Shown one piece after another: positions 37,139-46,235 of a stretch of DNA of 64,000 bases; positions within the stretch are counted from its first letter, which is position 1, and each line of letters starts with the position of its first letter. The position numbers and the translations under genes were made by a program. The stretch spans positions 1 to 64,000 of the forward strand of contig JAHBUC010000019.1 in the NCBI GenBank assembly GCA_019638275.1, given 5' to 3'. Under the pieces are notes generated by a model. It searched no databases, was not told the DNA's origin, and saw only the letters and a list, made by a program, of their open reading frames with translations. The stretch comes from Cyclobacteriaceae bacterium. GTDB lineage: Bacteria > Bacteroidota > Bacteroidia > Cytophagales > Cyclobacteriaceae.

Positions 37139-37591
37139 ATGAAAAAAGATTTGTTCAGGTATTTTTCTTTAGTTGTTTTTGCCTTGTTGCTGGCCTGTTC
37201 TGCCAAGCAGGAGCAAGCTGAGACTCAAGTTGCTGATGAGGATGCAGAGTGGCCATTGATGGATGAGTTCCACATGGTAATGGCCGAAAGCTTTCATCCA
37301 TTTAAAGATTCGGCTAATATAGCTCCCGCTATAGCCAATGCGGCTGAAATGGCAGCCGTTGCCGAGAAGTGGAGCAACGCAGAATTACCTTCAAAAGTTA
37401 ACAATGATGAGGTTAAGGCCGATTTACAAACGTTGAAAACCGAAACAGCTGCATTTGCTGAGTTGGTTCCAGGCGGAGATGAAGCTGCTATCGGAGCATC
37501 TTTGAAAGATCTGCACGATTTGTTTCATAAATTGCAAGACGCCTGGTATAAAGGTGGGGATGGTCATCACCATGGTGATCATAAACACTAA
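37139..37591 (+). CDS. Lipoprotein with a histidine-rich C-terminus
   Basis: The 150-residue protein has a lipoprotein signal with lipobox LLAC (Cys20). An acidic helical middle follows (EWPLMDEFHMVMAESFHPFKDSANIAPA) and it ends in a histidine cluster (GDGHHHGDHKH). The helical region with conserved-type His and Met residues and the His tail suggest metal binding, but this is inference. It is transcribed alone, with promoter upstream and terminator downstream. Confidence 0.8.
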   Translation: MKKDLFRYFSLVVFALLLACSAKQEQAETQVADEDAEWPLMDEFHMVMAESFHPFKDSANIAPAIANAAEMAAVAEKWSNAELPSKVNNDEVKADLQTLKTETAAFAELVPGGDEAAIGASLKDLHDLFHKLQDAWYKGGDGHHHGDHKH

Positions 37592-37612
37592 AATTTAAAC
37601 GGTATAATGATG

Positions 37613-37653
37613 AAGCATCATTCAGAACTATCTGAATGATGCTTTGTTTTTTT
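37613..37653 (+). terminator. Intrinsic terminator
   Basis: A perfect 14-base stem (37613-37626 with 37631-37644), a 4-base loop and a T run follow the lipoprotein stop. It ends 8 bases before the deacetylase start. Confidence 0.92.
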
Positions 37654-37660
37654 AAATACG

Positions 37661-38563
37661 ATGTTCAAGATTGCCTGGGCAACTAATTACGTTTTACCAC
37701 TTCCGCCAAGTCATCGTTTCCCGATGAGCAAGTACGAAGTGTTACCCCAGCAATTGCTGCACGAAGGTACTGTGCATCCTGAAAACTTCTTCGCTCCGAA
37801 ACCGGCCGCGGAGGCACTGATTACCAAAACACATGACGGAGACTATTGGAAGCGCCTCAGCGCACTTGAACTTTCTCCACAAGAAGTAAGGCGTACCGGT
37901 TTTCCACTTTCACAACAATTGGTTGATCGTGAAGTGACCATTATGCAAGGCACCGTTCAATGCACGCAGTATGCCATGCAGTATGGTGTGTCTATGAATA
38001 TTGCCGGAGGCACGCATCATGCCTTCACCAACAGGGGAGAAGGATTTTGTTTGCTGAATGACATTGCAATAGCAGCCAATTACTTGCTGGATCAACAACA
38101 GGCCAAAAAAATTCTTGTGGTTGATTTGGATGTTCATCAGGGAAACGGAACCGCACAGATTTTTCGAAATGAGCCCAGGGTTTTTACATTCAGCATGCAT
38201 GGAGCGAATAATTATCCGCTGCATAAGGAGCATTCTGATTTGGATATTGGTTTGCCCGATGGTACGAATGATTCATTTTACCTGAAAACGTTGGAGGTCA
38301 ACCTGAATAATTTATTGGATTCTGTTCAACCTGATTTTATTTTCTTTCAATCGGGTGTGGATATTCTGGATACCGATAAGTTGGGTAAACTCTCCGTATC
38401 GAGAGAAGGATGCAAGCAGCGCGACCGTATGGTGCTGGAAGCAGCCAAAAGAAATAAAATTCCGCTTGTAGCCAGCATGGGTGGAGGCTATTCAGAAAAT
38501 TTTCGCGACATTATTGAAGCACACGCCAATACGTATAGATTAGCACAAGAAATATTTTTTTAA
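37661..38563 (+). CDS. Histone deacetylase superfamily (AcuC/HDAC-like) amidohydrolase
   Basis: The 300-residue protein has the arginase/deacetylase fold: GGTHHAF with the His119-His120 pair, the zinc ligands in VVDLDVHQGNGT (Asp157, His159), a later FFQSGVDILDTDKLG and the final MGGGYS. These enzymes remove acetyl groups from lysines or polyamines. Its target in this organism is unknown. It is followed after 2 bases by the DUF4184 gene. Confidence 0.92.
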   Translation: MFKIAWATNYVLPLPPSHRFPMSKYEVLPQQLLHEGTVHPENFFAPKPAAEALITKTHDGDYWKRLSALELSPQEVRRTGFPLSQQLVDREVTIMQGTVQCTQYAMQYGVSMNIAGGTHHAFTNRGEGFCLLNDIAIAANYLLDQQQAKKILVVDLDVHQGNGTAQIFRNEPRVFTFSMHGANNYPLHKEHSDLDIGLPDGTNDSFYLKTLEVNLNNLLDSVQPDFIFFQSGVDILDTDKLGKLSVSREGCKQRDRMVLEAAKRNKIPLVASMGGGYSENFRDIIEAHANTYRLAQEIFF

Positions 38564-38565
38564 CG

Positions 38566-39303
38566 ATGCCTTTTACCTTTTCTCATCCGGCTATTATTCT
38601 CCCGTTTGCCAAAATCCGGTCGGCTTACATTTCCATGTCGTGTTTGGTGGTGGGCAGCATGACTCCCGATTTTCAATACTTCCTTCAAATGAAATTGAAA
38701 GGAAGAATTATGCACACCTGGCATGGCGCATTTTTGGTTGGATTACCGGTAGCACTTTTTCTGGCGTTCGTCTTTCACCTTATAGTGAAGCGACCACTTA
38801 TTAATAATTTGCCCGGTTATTTTCAAAGCCGCTTACGCGATTTATATGATGTGGACTTCTTAAAAGAATTCCAAAAGAATTTCATCAGCTACCTGTTGTG
38901 TTTGCAAATCGGAGTTCTCTCGCATGTATTCTGGGATAGCTTTACACATGCCAACACCTATTTTGTTGAGCACATGGAATTTCTTTCCTGGAAAGTAGAC
39001 CATGAAGTTTTTCCCGACAAGCCATTATTCAGGTATTTTCAGCACATCAGTACGCTTGTTGGTGCTATTGTTATTGTATGGTATTTCCATCTGCTGCCAA
39101 AGAGAACAGCTGATCTCAGCGCTATTTCTTATAGGTATTGGGTCGTGATGCTCGGGTCAATGGCTGTTACATTTGCCATACGATGGTCGTTTGGATTTCG
39201 TTTCTTTGGAGATGGTGTAGTTTCTGTTATCAGCAGCCTTTTCATCGGACTTATTGTGGCAGGGTTAGTCTTTCATTCGCCACGAAAACGTTTCATGACT
39301 TAA
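38566..39303 (+). CDS. DUF4184 family membrane protein
   Basis: The 245-residue protein opens with MPFTFSHPAIILP, the DUF4184 signature containing a conserved His, followed by SMSCLVVGSMTPDFQYFL. It has about five to six hydrophobic helices and a conserved HVFWDSFTHANTYF segment. It resembles the YdjM-like metal-dependent membrane hydrolase group. The function is unknown. It lies 2 bases after the deacetylase gene and 36 bases before the MFS gene. Confidence 0.85.
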   Translation: MPFTFSHPAIILPFAKIRSAYISMSCLVVGSMTPDFQYFLQMKLKGRIMHTWHGAFLVGLPVALFLAFVFHLIVKRPLINNLPGYFQSRLRDLYDVDFLKEFQKNFISYLLCLQIGVLSHVFWDSFTHANTYFVEHMEFLSWKVDHEVFPDKPLFRYFQHISTLVGAIVIVWYFHLLPKRTADLSAISYRYWVVMLGSMAVTFAIRWSFGFRFFGDGVVSVISSLFIGLIVAGLVFHSPRKRFMT

Positions 39304-39339
39304 CTTTTTCGATTACTTTGCTGTAAATACACCTTGTGC

Positions 39340-40857
39340 ATGGAGTATATCAGCAGTCGTAAAACCCTTTGGTCGGTAATCACCGCGTCATCTGTCGGTA
39401 CCTTAATTGAGTGGTACGACTTTTACATTTTCGGTAGCCTGGCCGTCATTCTTTCCGAACAGTTTTTTCCACAAACCAATCCAACAGCCGCCTTCCTGTC
39501 TACGTTAGCGACCTTCGCAGCGGGCTTTATTGTTCGTCCCTTTGGCGCACTGGTATTCGGGCGATTAGGTGACATTGTGGGAAGAAAATACACCTTTCTG
39601 GTAACGCTTACATTGATGGGCGCTTCCACCTTTGCCATTGGCTTGGTTCCCAATTACGAAAGCATTGGCATGGCTGCACCACTAATCGTTTTGGTTTTGC
39701 GACTGGTGCAAGGGTTGGCCTTGGGTGGCGAATATGGTGGAGCAGCCACGTATGTGGCCGAACATGCTCCGGCCGCAAAGCGGGGTTTTTATACCAGCTT
39801 CATTCAGACTACAGCTACGCTCGGTTTGTTTGTTTCCATCGGTGTAATCTTAGCCGTACGCGAGTGGGTTGGCATCGAAGCCTTTTCAACATGGGGTTGG
39901 CGCGTTCCGTTTATTTTATCTGCGGTGCTGGTCGGCATTTCAATCTACATCCGGCTGCGCATGCAGGAGTCGCCTTTGTTTGCGAAAATCAAATCAGAAG
40001 GAAAGCTTTCCAAGAACCCGATTAAGGAGAGTTTCACTAAAAAGGAAAATTTGTTGTTGGTACTGTTGGCTTTGTTTGGTGCAACGGCCGGGCAGGGTGT
40101 GGTTTGGTATACGGGGCAGTTCTATGCACTGTCGTTTATTCAAAAGACTTGCAACATTGAGTTTGTTCAATCCTATCACATCATTGCCATTGCGTTGTTG
40201 ATTGGTACACCGTTGTTCATCTATTTCGGTTGGTGGTCCGATAAAGTGGGAAGAAAATACATCATGATGACGGGTATGATATTGGCAGTTGTATGCTACC
40301 GGCCCATTTACAGTAAAATGTATGCCCTGGCTGATTTGTCGGGTAAAACTGAAATCGCTGAAAAGGAGGGGGCAGACATTTCATACATCGTTGATAAAAC
40401 CGATTCCATTAGAGTGGTTACTCAATTAGTTCATTACACAGATGGATATCAGCTTCTTGAAACAACTAAGTTCAATGCCGCTGATGTTGAACAGGGAACG
40501 ACTAAACAAATTGTATTAAATGATGATGCAAAACGGTTGATGATTTTGCTGGTGTTCATCCAGGTTGTTTTTGTAACCATGGTTTACGGACCGATTGCAG
40601 CTTTTCTCGTGGAGTTGTTTCCTACACGCATTCGCTATACATCCATGTCGTTGCCCTATCATATTGGCAATGGCATTTTTGGTGGACTCACTCCGTTTAT
40701 TGCCACCAGCTTGTATGAGCTCAGCAAATCGGAAAGCAATCCTTCGGGGGATGTGCTTGCAGGATTGTGGTATCCGATAGGAATAGCCGTGTTTTCGTTT
40801 GTTATCGGAATGATTTTTCTTCCCAGAAAAATCAAAGGCGAAGTTTTGGAAGAGTAA
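39340..40857 (+). CDS. MFS transporter, metabolite:H+ symporter (MHS) type
   Basis: The 505-residue protein starts at ATG 39340; a TTG two codons earlier is less likely. It has the MHS signatures: SVGTLIEWYDFYIFGSLAV, RPFGALVFGRLGDIVGRKYTF, ALGGEYGGAATYVAEHAP and a late ELFPTRIRYTSMSLPYHIGNG. It probably takes up an organic acid, proline or betaine with protons. A hydrophilic segment of about 75 residues (roughly 322-396) separates two late helices. The next gene starts on the base after the stop. Confidence 0.93.
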   Translation: MEYISSRKTLWSVITASSVGTLIEWYDFYIFGSLAVILSEQFFPQTNPTAAFLSTLATFAAGFIVRPFGALVFGRLGDIVGRKYTFLVTLTLMGASTFAIGLVPNYESIGMAAPLIVLVLRLVQGLALGGEYGGAATYVAEHAPAAKRGFYTSFIQTTATLGLFVSIGVILAVREWVGIEAFSTWGWRVPFILSAVLVGISIYIRLRMQESPLFAKIKSEGKLSKNPIKESFTKKENLLLVLLALFGATAGQGVVWYTGQFYALSFIQKTCNIEFVQSYHIIAIALLIGTPLFIYFGWWSDKVGRKYIMMTGMILAVVCYRPIYSKMYALADLSGKTEIAEKEGADISYIVDKTDSIRVVTQLVHYTDGYQLLETTKFNAADVEQGTTKQIVLNDDAKRLMILLVFIQVVFVTMVYGPIAAFLVELFPTRIRYTSMSLPYHIGNGIFGGLTPFIATSLYELSKSESNPSGDVLAGLWYPIGIAVFSFVIGMIFLPRKIKGEVLEE

Positions 40858-43179
40858 ATGGCAAAAAAATCACAGTGGACGCAAGTTGGTAAGCGCAAGT
40901 TGGAACTATCCAACCTGGATAAACTCTTGTTTCCGGAAGATGGCATTGTGAAAGCTGAAGTCATTGCCTATTACCTGAGGATTGCCCCTACGATTTTAAA
41001 TCATATCAAAGGTCGCGCGTTAACGTTAATCCGTTTTCCGGATGGAATTCACGGTGAAATGTTTTATCAGAAAAATCGACCGGAGTGGGCGCCCAAATGG
41101 CTGGAGTTTGAACGACTCGGTAAGGAGGAAAAAGATTATATCATTGCCACCGAGCCTGCATCGTTGGTGTGGCTGGCTAACCTGGCATCGCTGGAATTAC
41201 ATCAATTGCATAGCCGCAGGCCAAACTTTGATTTTCCGGATTACATGGTGTTTGACCTTGACCCACCGGAAGGGTATTCATTTGAGAAGATTGTTTCCCT
41301 GGCATTCGACTTACGGGCTCATGTAGAATCTTTTGGCTACACCGCTTTTGTCAAGACTACCGGTGGAAAAGGTGTGCACATCTGTTGCCCAATAGAGCCC
41401 AAGTTTGATTTTCATACCGTGTTTGAATCGGCACAACTTATAGCTCAGCCTTTTGTTGATGCAAATGCAAAGGAAACAACACTGCATATCAAAAAGGATG
41501 CACGAAAAGGCCGTGTGTTGATTGACATTTATCGCATCCGTTCCGGGCAAAGCATTGTATCCCCGTACAGTTTGCGAGGCAGGGTAGGTGCCCCCGTTTC
41601 CATGCCGTTGAAATGGGAAGAATTGGAGTTATTAAAGAGTCCGCTTGAATATAATATTCATAACGCAATTGATAAGGTATTGAACGATGGTGATGCCTGG
41701 GAGAGCATGGATGCTTTTGCGGTGGAGTTGCACAACCACCGGAAGCGGGTGGTGGCAAAGGAATTGCCCGTTTCAAAGAAGAGAAAAACTCCGGCACAAT
41801 TAGAGAGCTATGAAAAGAAACGCGACTTCAAAAAAACACCGGAACCCGATGCACGGATTGTGGAAGGTGGTGGAAATAATTTCGTGATTCATCGGCACCA
41901 TGCTTCACATCTTCATTACGACTTACGATTGGAGCAGGATGGTGTGCTGAAATCGTGGGCAGTACCAAAGGGCATGCCGCCCCATCCGGGTGTAAAGCGA
42001 TTGGCCATTCAAACTGAAGATCATCCCATGAAGTACCTGACGTTCGATGGCAAAATTCCTAAAGGACAATATGGGGGTGGTGATATGTGGATTTATGCCT
42101 TGGGTAAATACACCATCACCAAAGAAAAGAAAGATGGATTTTATTTCAGGCTGAGCAGCAAGGAATTGACAGGAGAGTATCGGATTTACCAGATCAAGCA
42201 AAGGGAATACTTACTGGAGCGTGTGGATATTCCTCAGGTCGATTTTTTGAAGGACGAGATTGCTCCCATGTTATCAGACAGCGCCAACACATTGCCCCAG
42301 AATAATGAAGATTATGTCTATGAAGTAAAGTGGGATGGCATTCGTGCGCTCATTGCACTTGAGGATGGACAACTTCGTATTCGCAGCCGGAATCAAAACG
42401 ACATCACCAAACAATTTCCGGAGTTATTGATTCCGGATAAAGCCTTTCGGGCCACGAATGGATTGTTTGATGCAGAAATTGTTTGCTTGAACAAGCAAGG
42501 AAAACCCGAATTCAAGAAAGTCATTAACCGGTTGATGGCTTCGGGTGAAACCAACATCAACAAGTTATCGAAATCAAACCCGGTGTATTGTTATATTTTC
42601 GATTGCCTGTATTTGGATGGAAGGAGTTTGATCAATGAGCCGTTGTTGCAGCGCAAGATTTGGTTGAAGGATGCCATTAAGAAAGATACACCGTATCGCG
42701 TAAGTGAATGGATGGAAGACGGTGAAGGTTTGTTGGAAGCTGCACGGGCACATGAACTGGAAGGCATTATGGCCAAACGCAAGGATGGACGTTATTTTCC
42801 CGGAAGGCGAAGTGATTCGTGGCTGAAGATAAAAATCAGAAATACAGCTGAGTGTGTGGTGATTGGATACAACCAGGGAAAAGGCAACCGGAAAGATGCC
42901 TTTGGCGGTTTGCACCTGGCCCAGTGGGAAGGTGATGCGTTGGTCTATCGGGGAAAAGTAGGAACGGGTTTTGATGATGCCACGATCAAGGAAATTTTCT
43001 CACGAATTAAAAAATTAAAGGAAATCAAGAAACCCGTTGAGGGAAAAGTGCTCGATGAAAAAGTATCAACGTGGATTGAGCCCAAACTGATGCTTGAAGT
43101 CACTTACGCATCCCTCACACCGGATGAAAATTTCAGGGAGCCGGTGTTTGTGCGGTTGCGTGAGGATTTGATGATTTGA
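40858..43179 (+). CDS. ligD: Multifunctional NHEJ DNA ligase LigD
   Basis: The 773-residue protein has the three LigD modules in the order polymerase, phosphoesterase, ligase. The polymerase (about 1-290) has its catalytic pair in FDLDPPE (Asp133, Asp135). The 3'-phosphoesterase (about 330-455) has HRHHASHLHYDLR with His345, His351 and Asp355. The ATP-dependent ligase (about 465-773) has the nucleophile Lys491 in EVKWDGIR. The order is as in mycobacterial LigD. It repairs double-strand breaks with Ku, encoded 5.3 kb away. Its ATG follows the MFS stop directly (TAAATG). Confidence 0.96.
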   Translation: MAKKSQWTQVGKRKLELSNLDKLLFPEDGIVKAEVIAYYLRIAPTILNHIKGRALTLIRFPDGIHGEMFYQKNRPEWAPKWLEFERLGKEEKDYIIATEPASLVWLANLASLELHQLHSRRPNFDFPDYMVFDLDPPEGYSFEKIVSLAFDLRAHVESFGYTAFVKTTGGKGVHICCPIEPKFDFHTVFESAQLIAQPFVDANAKETTLHIKKDARKGRVLIDIYRIRSGQSIVSPYSLRGRVGAPVSMPLKWEELELLKSPLEYNIHNAIDKVLNDGDAWESMDAFAVELHNHRKRVVAKELPVSKKRKTPAQLESYEKKRDFKKTPEPDARIVEGGGNNFVIHRHHASHLHYDLRLEQDGVLKSWAVPKGMPPHPGVKRLAIQTEDHPMKYLTFDGKIPKGQYGGGDMWIYALGKYTITKEKKDGFYFRLSSKELTGEYRIYQIKQREYLLERVDIPQVDFLKDEIAPMLSDSANTLPQNNEDYVYEVKWDGIRALIALEDGQLRIRSRNQNDITKQFPELLIPDKAFRATNGLFDAEIVCLNKQGKPEFKKVINRLMASGETNINKLSKSNPVYCYIFDCLYLDGRSLINEPLLQRKIWLKDAIKKDTPYRVSEWMEDGEGLLEAARAHELEGIMAKRKDGRYFPGRRSDSWLKIKIRNTAECVVIGYNQGKGNRKDAFGGLHLAQWEGDALVYRGKVGTGFDDATIKEIFSRIKKLKEIKKPVEGKVLDEKVSTWIEPKLMLEVTYASLTPDENFREPVFVRLREDLMI

Positions 43180-43282
43180 TACTGAAAAAGCGGTATTTGA
43201 ATGTAAAATGATAACATACTTCAAAGGAGAAATATTTTCAAGAAAATTAAATTGTTAAGGATCGTTTAAAGATTTTTTACAC

Positions 43283-44224
43283 ATGATAAAAAGAATTCTA
43301 AAATGGACGGTAAGCATACTGGTAGGCTTAGTACTTGTTTTTCTAGTTTACAGTAGTATAAGGCAGATGAATTACAATTCATTTATTGATAATGAATTTA
43401 AGCCAACCGGTAGGTTCTCTGACATTGGAACAAACAGGATTCACTTCAAGTACTATGATGAGGGAGAAATTACGTTTGTCTTGCTGTCAGGATTAGGAGA
43501 AACGCTCAATACGTGGCATAAAATTGAACAGGAGTTGGCAACAAGGGGTAGGGTGTTTATGTATGACCGGTCGGGATTGGGACATAGTGAAGCAGGCATT
43601 TCACCACGCTCGGTTGATAATCTTTCTACTGAGCTAAATGAAGTTTTAAAAAAGGAAGGTATACCCGGGCCTTATATTCTGATAGGGCATTCTGCGGGTG
43701 GATTTTTAGCCAGATATTATGCGTATAAATTTCCGGATAAGGTGGAAGGATTGTTCCTGATTGACCCGTACCAGGAAATGAGTCGTGCGGAATTTGGCGA
43801 GTGGCCTGCCACCTACAAACTAATTAATTGGACGTTGCGAAATGCCTCGTGGAGTGGAATTCCTTATTTATTGCTTCCTGATCCTCCTCACCCTACCTAC
43901 AAAACATCCAAAGCATTACGAGCATTTGGGCAAGAGGCATTTGCTGAAAACATTTCATTACAGGAGTTTGCTGCCATTCGTAAGGACACTATGCATCTAC
44001 CTGTTTATGTATTAACTGCTGAGAAATCAAACCCAACGTATGTTGCATTATTTAAGAAATGGAATCAACAAATACTGGATACCTATTCGCATGAGATTAA
44101 CAAACACATACTGGTGGATAGTAAGCATCACATTCACGTAGAGCAACCCTCCAGGGTTTTGCTTGAGCTCGATCAGTTTATCAGCGGTATTGAAGAATCA
44201 GGACGTAAGCCAGAGTATGAATGA
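43283..44224 (+). CDS. Alpha/beta hydrolase, membrane-anchored or exported
   Basis: The 313-residue protein has an N-terminal hydrophobic helix (ILVGLVLVFLVYSSI). The alpha/beta hydrolase core follows, with the FVLLSGLGETLNTWHKIE oxyanion loop and the nucleophile elbow GHSAGG. A late Asp and HHIHVEQPS supply the rest of the triad. The substrate is unknown. Relatives include general esterases and proline-iminopeptidase-like enzymes. Confidence 0.88.
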   Translation: MIKRILKWTVSILVGLVLVFLVYSSIRQMNYNSFIDNEFKPTGRFSDIGTNRIHFKYYDEGEITFVLLSGLGETLNTWHKIEQELATRGRVFMYDRSGLGHSEAGISPRSVDNLSTELNEVLKKEGIPGPYILIGHSAGGFLARYYAYKFPDKVEGLFLIDPYQEMSRAEFGEWPATYKLINWTLRNASWSGIPYLLLPDPPHPTYKTSKALRAFGQEAFAENISLQEFAAIRKDTMHLPVYVLTAEKSNPTYVALFKKWNQQILDTYSHEINKHILVDSKHHIHVEQPSRVLLELDQFISGIEESGRKPEYE

Positions 44225-44250
44225 AATTCAATTCATCGCACGCATTTTCG

Positions 44251-45459
44251 TTATTTTGGATTCTGGCAAAACCTATCTTTAATTTTCTGATCAATTGGGT
44301 AGTTTGATTTCTCAGCATTAATTAAATCATTACAGGCATCCTGCATTTTATTCAACCGATAATACGCAATCGCCCGATTGTAATACGCCACCCCATAATC
44401 CGGTTGGTAAGTGATGGCTGCACTGTAATCTTCAACGGCTTCATTGTATTTCTTTTGTGCTGCCAGTATGTTCCCACGGTTAACCCAGGCTTTGACATAG
44501 GTATTATCCAATTCGATGGCTTCCGTGTAATCACGATAAGCACCGACCTGATCGTGTAGTTTTTCTTTTGCAATGCCACGGTTCAACCAAATTTCCGGAT
44601 CAAGTCGGTTTAAGCGGATGGCCATGTTGTAATCCTCTAATGCACCTTGGTAATTCTTTTTCAACAACCGGTAGTAGGCCCGCTCCAGGTAGGGGTCAAG
44701 CATCAATGAATCAGTGCGAATAGCTTCGGTAAGTTGAGTTTCGGCCTCATCATAATTACCGGCTTTTGCTTTTGAAATGGCCAGGTTGTGTTTGGCTATG
44801 GGATGATTGGGATATAAGAACAAGGCTTTATTAAAATCTTCTATGGCTGTAAGATTATTGCATGCCTGTTTGGCGAGTGCACGGTTTACATAGTAATCGG
44901 CTTCATCGGACGAAAGACTAATGGCTGAGTCGAGGTAGAGCACAGCATAACTGCAATTTCGTAACGATGACTCAATGAGTCCCAAATAGTTATACACCTG
45001 TGCCTTTAATGCACTTTGTGCTGTCATCATCCGATCAGTACCCGGACTATGAGCCGATTGCCGGTAAAAAATGATATTGGTTTCGCCTGCGGGGAGTTGA
45101 AGCAGTTTCTTAAAATCAACTTTGGCTTCAACAAACTTTTTAAGTTGGAACAGCAATGCCCCGCGACTCAGCAGCACTTCGTATTGGTCGGGTTTAAACT
45201 CCAGACTGATGGTATAATCCCGAAGGGCCAGATCGGGTTTGTTTAATCGCTCGTAAGTGGATGCCCGAGCATTGTATGCTTCGGTGTAGGCGGGGTACTC
45301 AGCCAGACTTTTGGAAAACAGTTCTACAGCCTCGTTAAGCTTTCCTTCATGCTGGGCCTTAAATCCTTCTTCCAGTAAGGTTTCAGCCTGTTTGATCTTG
45401 TCCTGCGCAAAGGTCGTCAGGGTAATGATCAGGCAAAGTACTATTGCGGTTCGAACCAT
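44251..45459 (-). CDS. Tetratricopeptide repeat protein, secreted
   Basis: From ATG 45459 the protein has 402 residues with a signal peptide (MVRTAIVLCLIITLTTFAQ). It then has about ten TPR units (LEEGFKAQHEGKLNEAVELFSKSLAEYP, AYNARASTYERLNKPDLALRDYT and others) spread to the end. A start at 45498 would add 13 residues before the signal. TPR arrays mediate protein contacts; the partner is unknown. It is divergent from the TetR/AarF pair. Confidence 0.88.
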   Translation of the reverse strand: MVRTAIVLCLIITLTTFAQDKIKQAETLLEEGFKAQHEGKLNEAVELFSKSLAEYPAYTEAYNARASTYERLNKPDLALRDYTISLEFKPDQYEVLLSRGALLFQLKKFVEAKVDFKKLLQLPAGETNIIFYRQSAHSPGTDRMMTAQSALKAQVYNYLGLIESSLRNCSYAVLYLDSAISLSSDEADYYVNRALAKQACNNLTAIEDFNKALFLYPNHPIAKHNLAISKAKAGNYDEAETQLTEAIRTDSLMLDPYLERAYYRLLKKNYQGALEDYNMAIRLNRLDPEIWLNRGIAKEKLHDQVGAYRDYTEAIELDNTYVKAWVNRGNILAAQKKYNEAVEDYSAAITYQPDYGVAYYNRAIAYYRLNKMQDACNDLINAEKSNYPIDQKIKDRFCQNPK

Positions 45460-45548
45460 ACGGATAGGGAATACAGAGCGCGCATGGAAGTAACACAACT
45501 TTATGTTAAAAAGCTCAAACTTTTACACAATCCTGATGTTTTAGAAGT

Positions 45549-46223
45549 ATGGAAAAAGCTAAGAAGTCATCGCGTAAGTCGGCTAAGGAGGCATCATTGG
45601 AAACCATTGTTACCGCCTACCAGGAGCATGTTTTGATGGAAGGAAAGCAACCCTCTACCGTATTCCGGTTTTGCCGCGACATCGGTATTCAGGAAACCGA
45701 TTTTTATAAAGTTGCCGGATCATTTGAAGCGCTGGAAAAGCTTATCTGGTCGGGTTATATAGAAAAGACCATAGCGCGACTGGAGGGTGACGCGGATTAC
45801 GCAAACTTCAGTGCACGCGAAAAGTTGCTGGCCTTTTACTTTACGCTTGCTGAAGAACTTAAATCAAACCGCAGTTTTTGTGTGCTGCTTTTGAATCGCC
45901 ACCCGAAACTGGAAATCGTGCCCGGGTTTCTGAAAACTTTCAAATCTCGTTTTGAGGAATTTGTTGACACTGTACTCAACGATGGTAAAACCAAAGGAGA
46001 GGTTGCGGAACGTCCTTACCTGGACAAGCGCTATCCGCAACTGTTTTGGGTTCACCTGGCTTTGCTGCTGATGTTCTGGAAAGGTGACGACAGTGTCGGA
46101 TTTGAAAAGACGGATGCGTTTATAGAGAAGTCGGTAAACCTGGCTTTCGACTTAATCGGAAAAGGTGCAGTTGACTCGGCCATTGATTTCGGTAAGTTTC
46201 TGTATCAAAGCGGCAAGAACTAG
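45549..46223 (+). CDS. TetR family transcriptional regulator, partner of the AarF-like kinase
   Basis: The 224-residue protein has a lysine-rich N-terminus and a TetR-like helix-turn-helix (PSTVFRFCRDIGIQETDFYKVAGSFEALEKLIW, residues about 37-70). A helical C-terminal domain follows. It is followed after 12 bases by the AarF-like gene, suggesting a joint operon. Similar TetR-AarF pairs occur in Bacteroidota from memory. The effector is unknown. Confidence 0.8.
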   Translation: MEKAKKSSRKSAKEASLETIVTAYQEHVLMEGKQPSTVFRFCRDIGIQETDFYKVAGSFEALEKLIWSGYIEKTIARLEGDADYANFSAREKLLAFYFTLAEELKSNRSFCVLLLNRHPKLEIVPGFLKTFKSRFEEFVDTVLNDGKTKGEVAERPYLDKRYPQLFWVHLALLLMFWKGDDSVGFEKTDAFIEKSVNLAFDLIGKGAVDSAIDFGKFLYQSGKN

Positions 46224-46227
46224 GAGG
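46222..46227 (+). promoter_or_regulatory. Strong Shine-Dalgarno for the GTG-start aarF-like gene
   Basis: AGGAGG overlaps the TetR stop codon and lies 8 bases before the GTG at 46236. Canonical sites like this are uncommon in Bacteroidota, so it helps decide the GTG start. Confidence 0.65.
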
Positions 46228-46235
46228 AAAGATTT

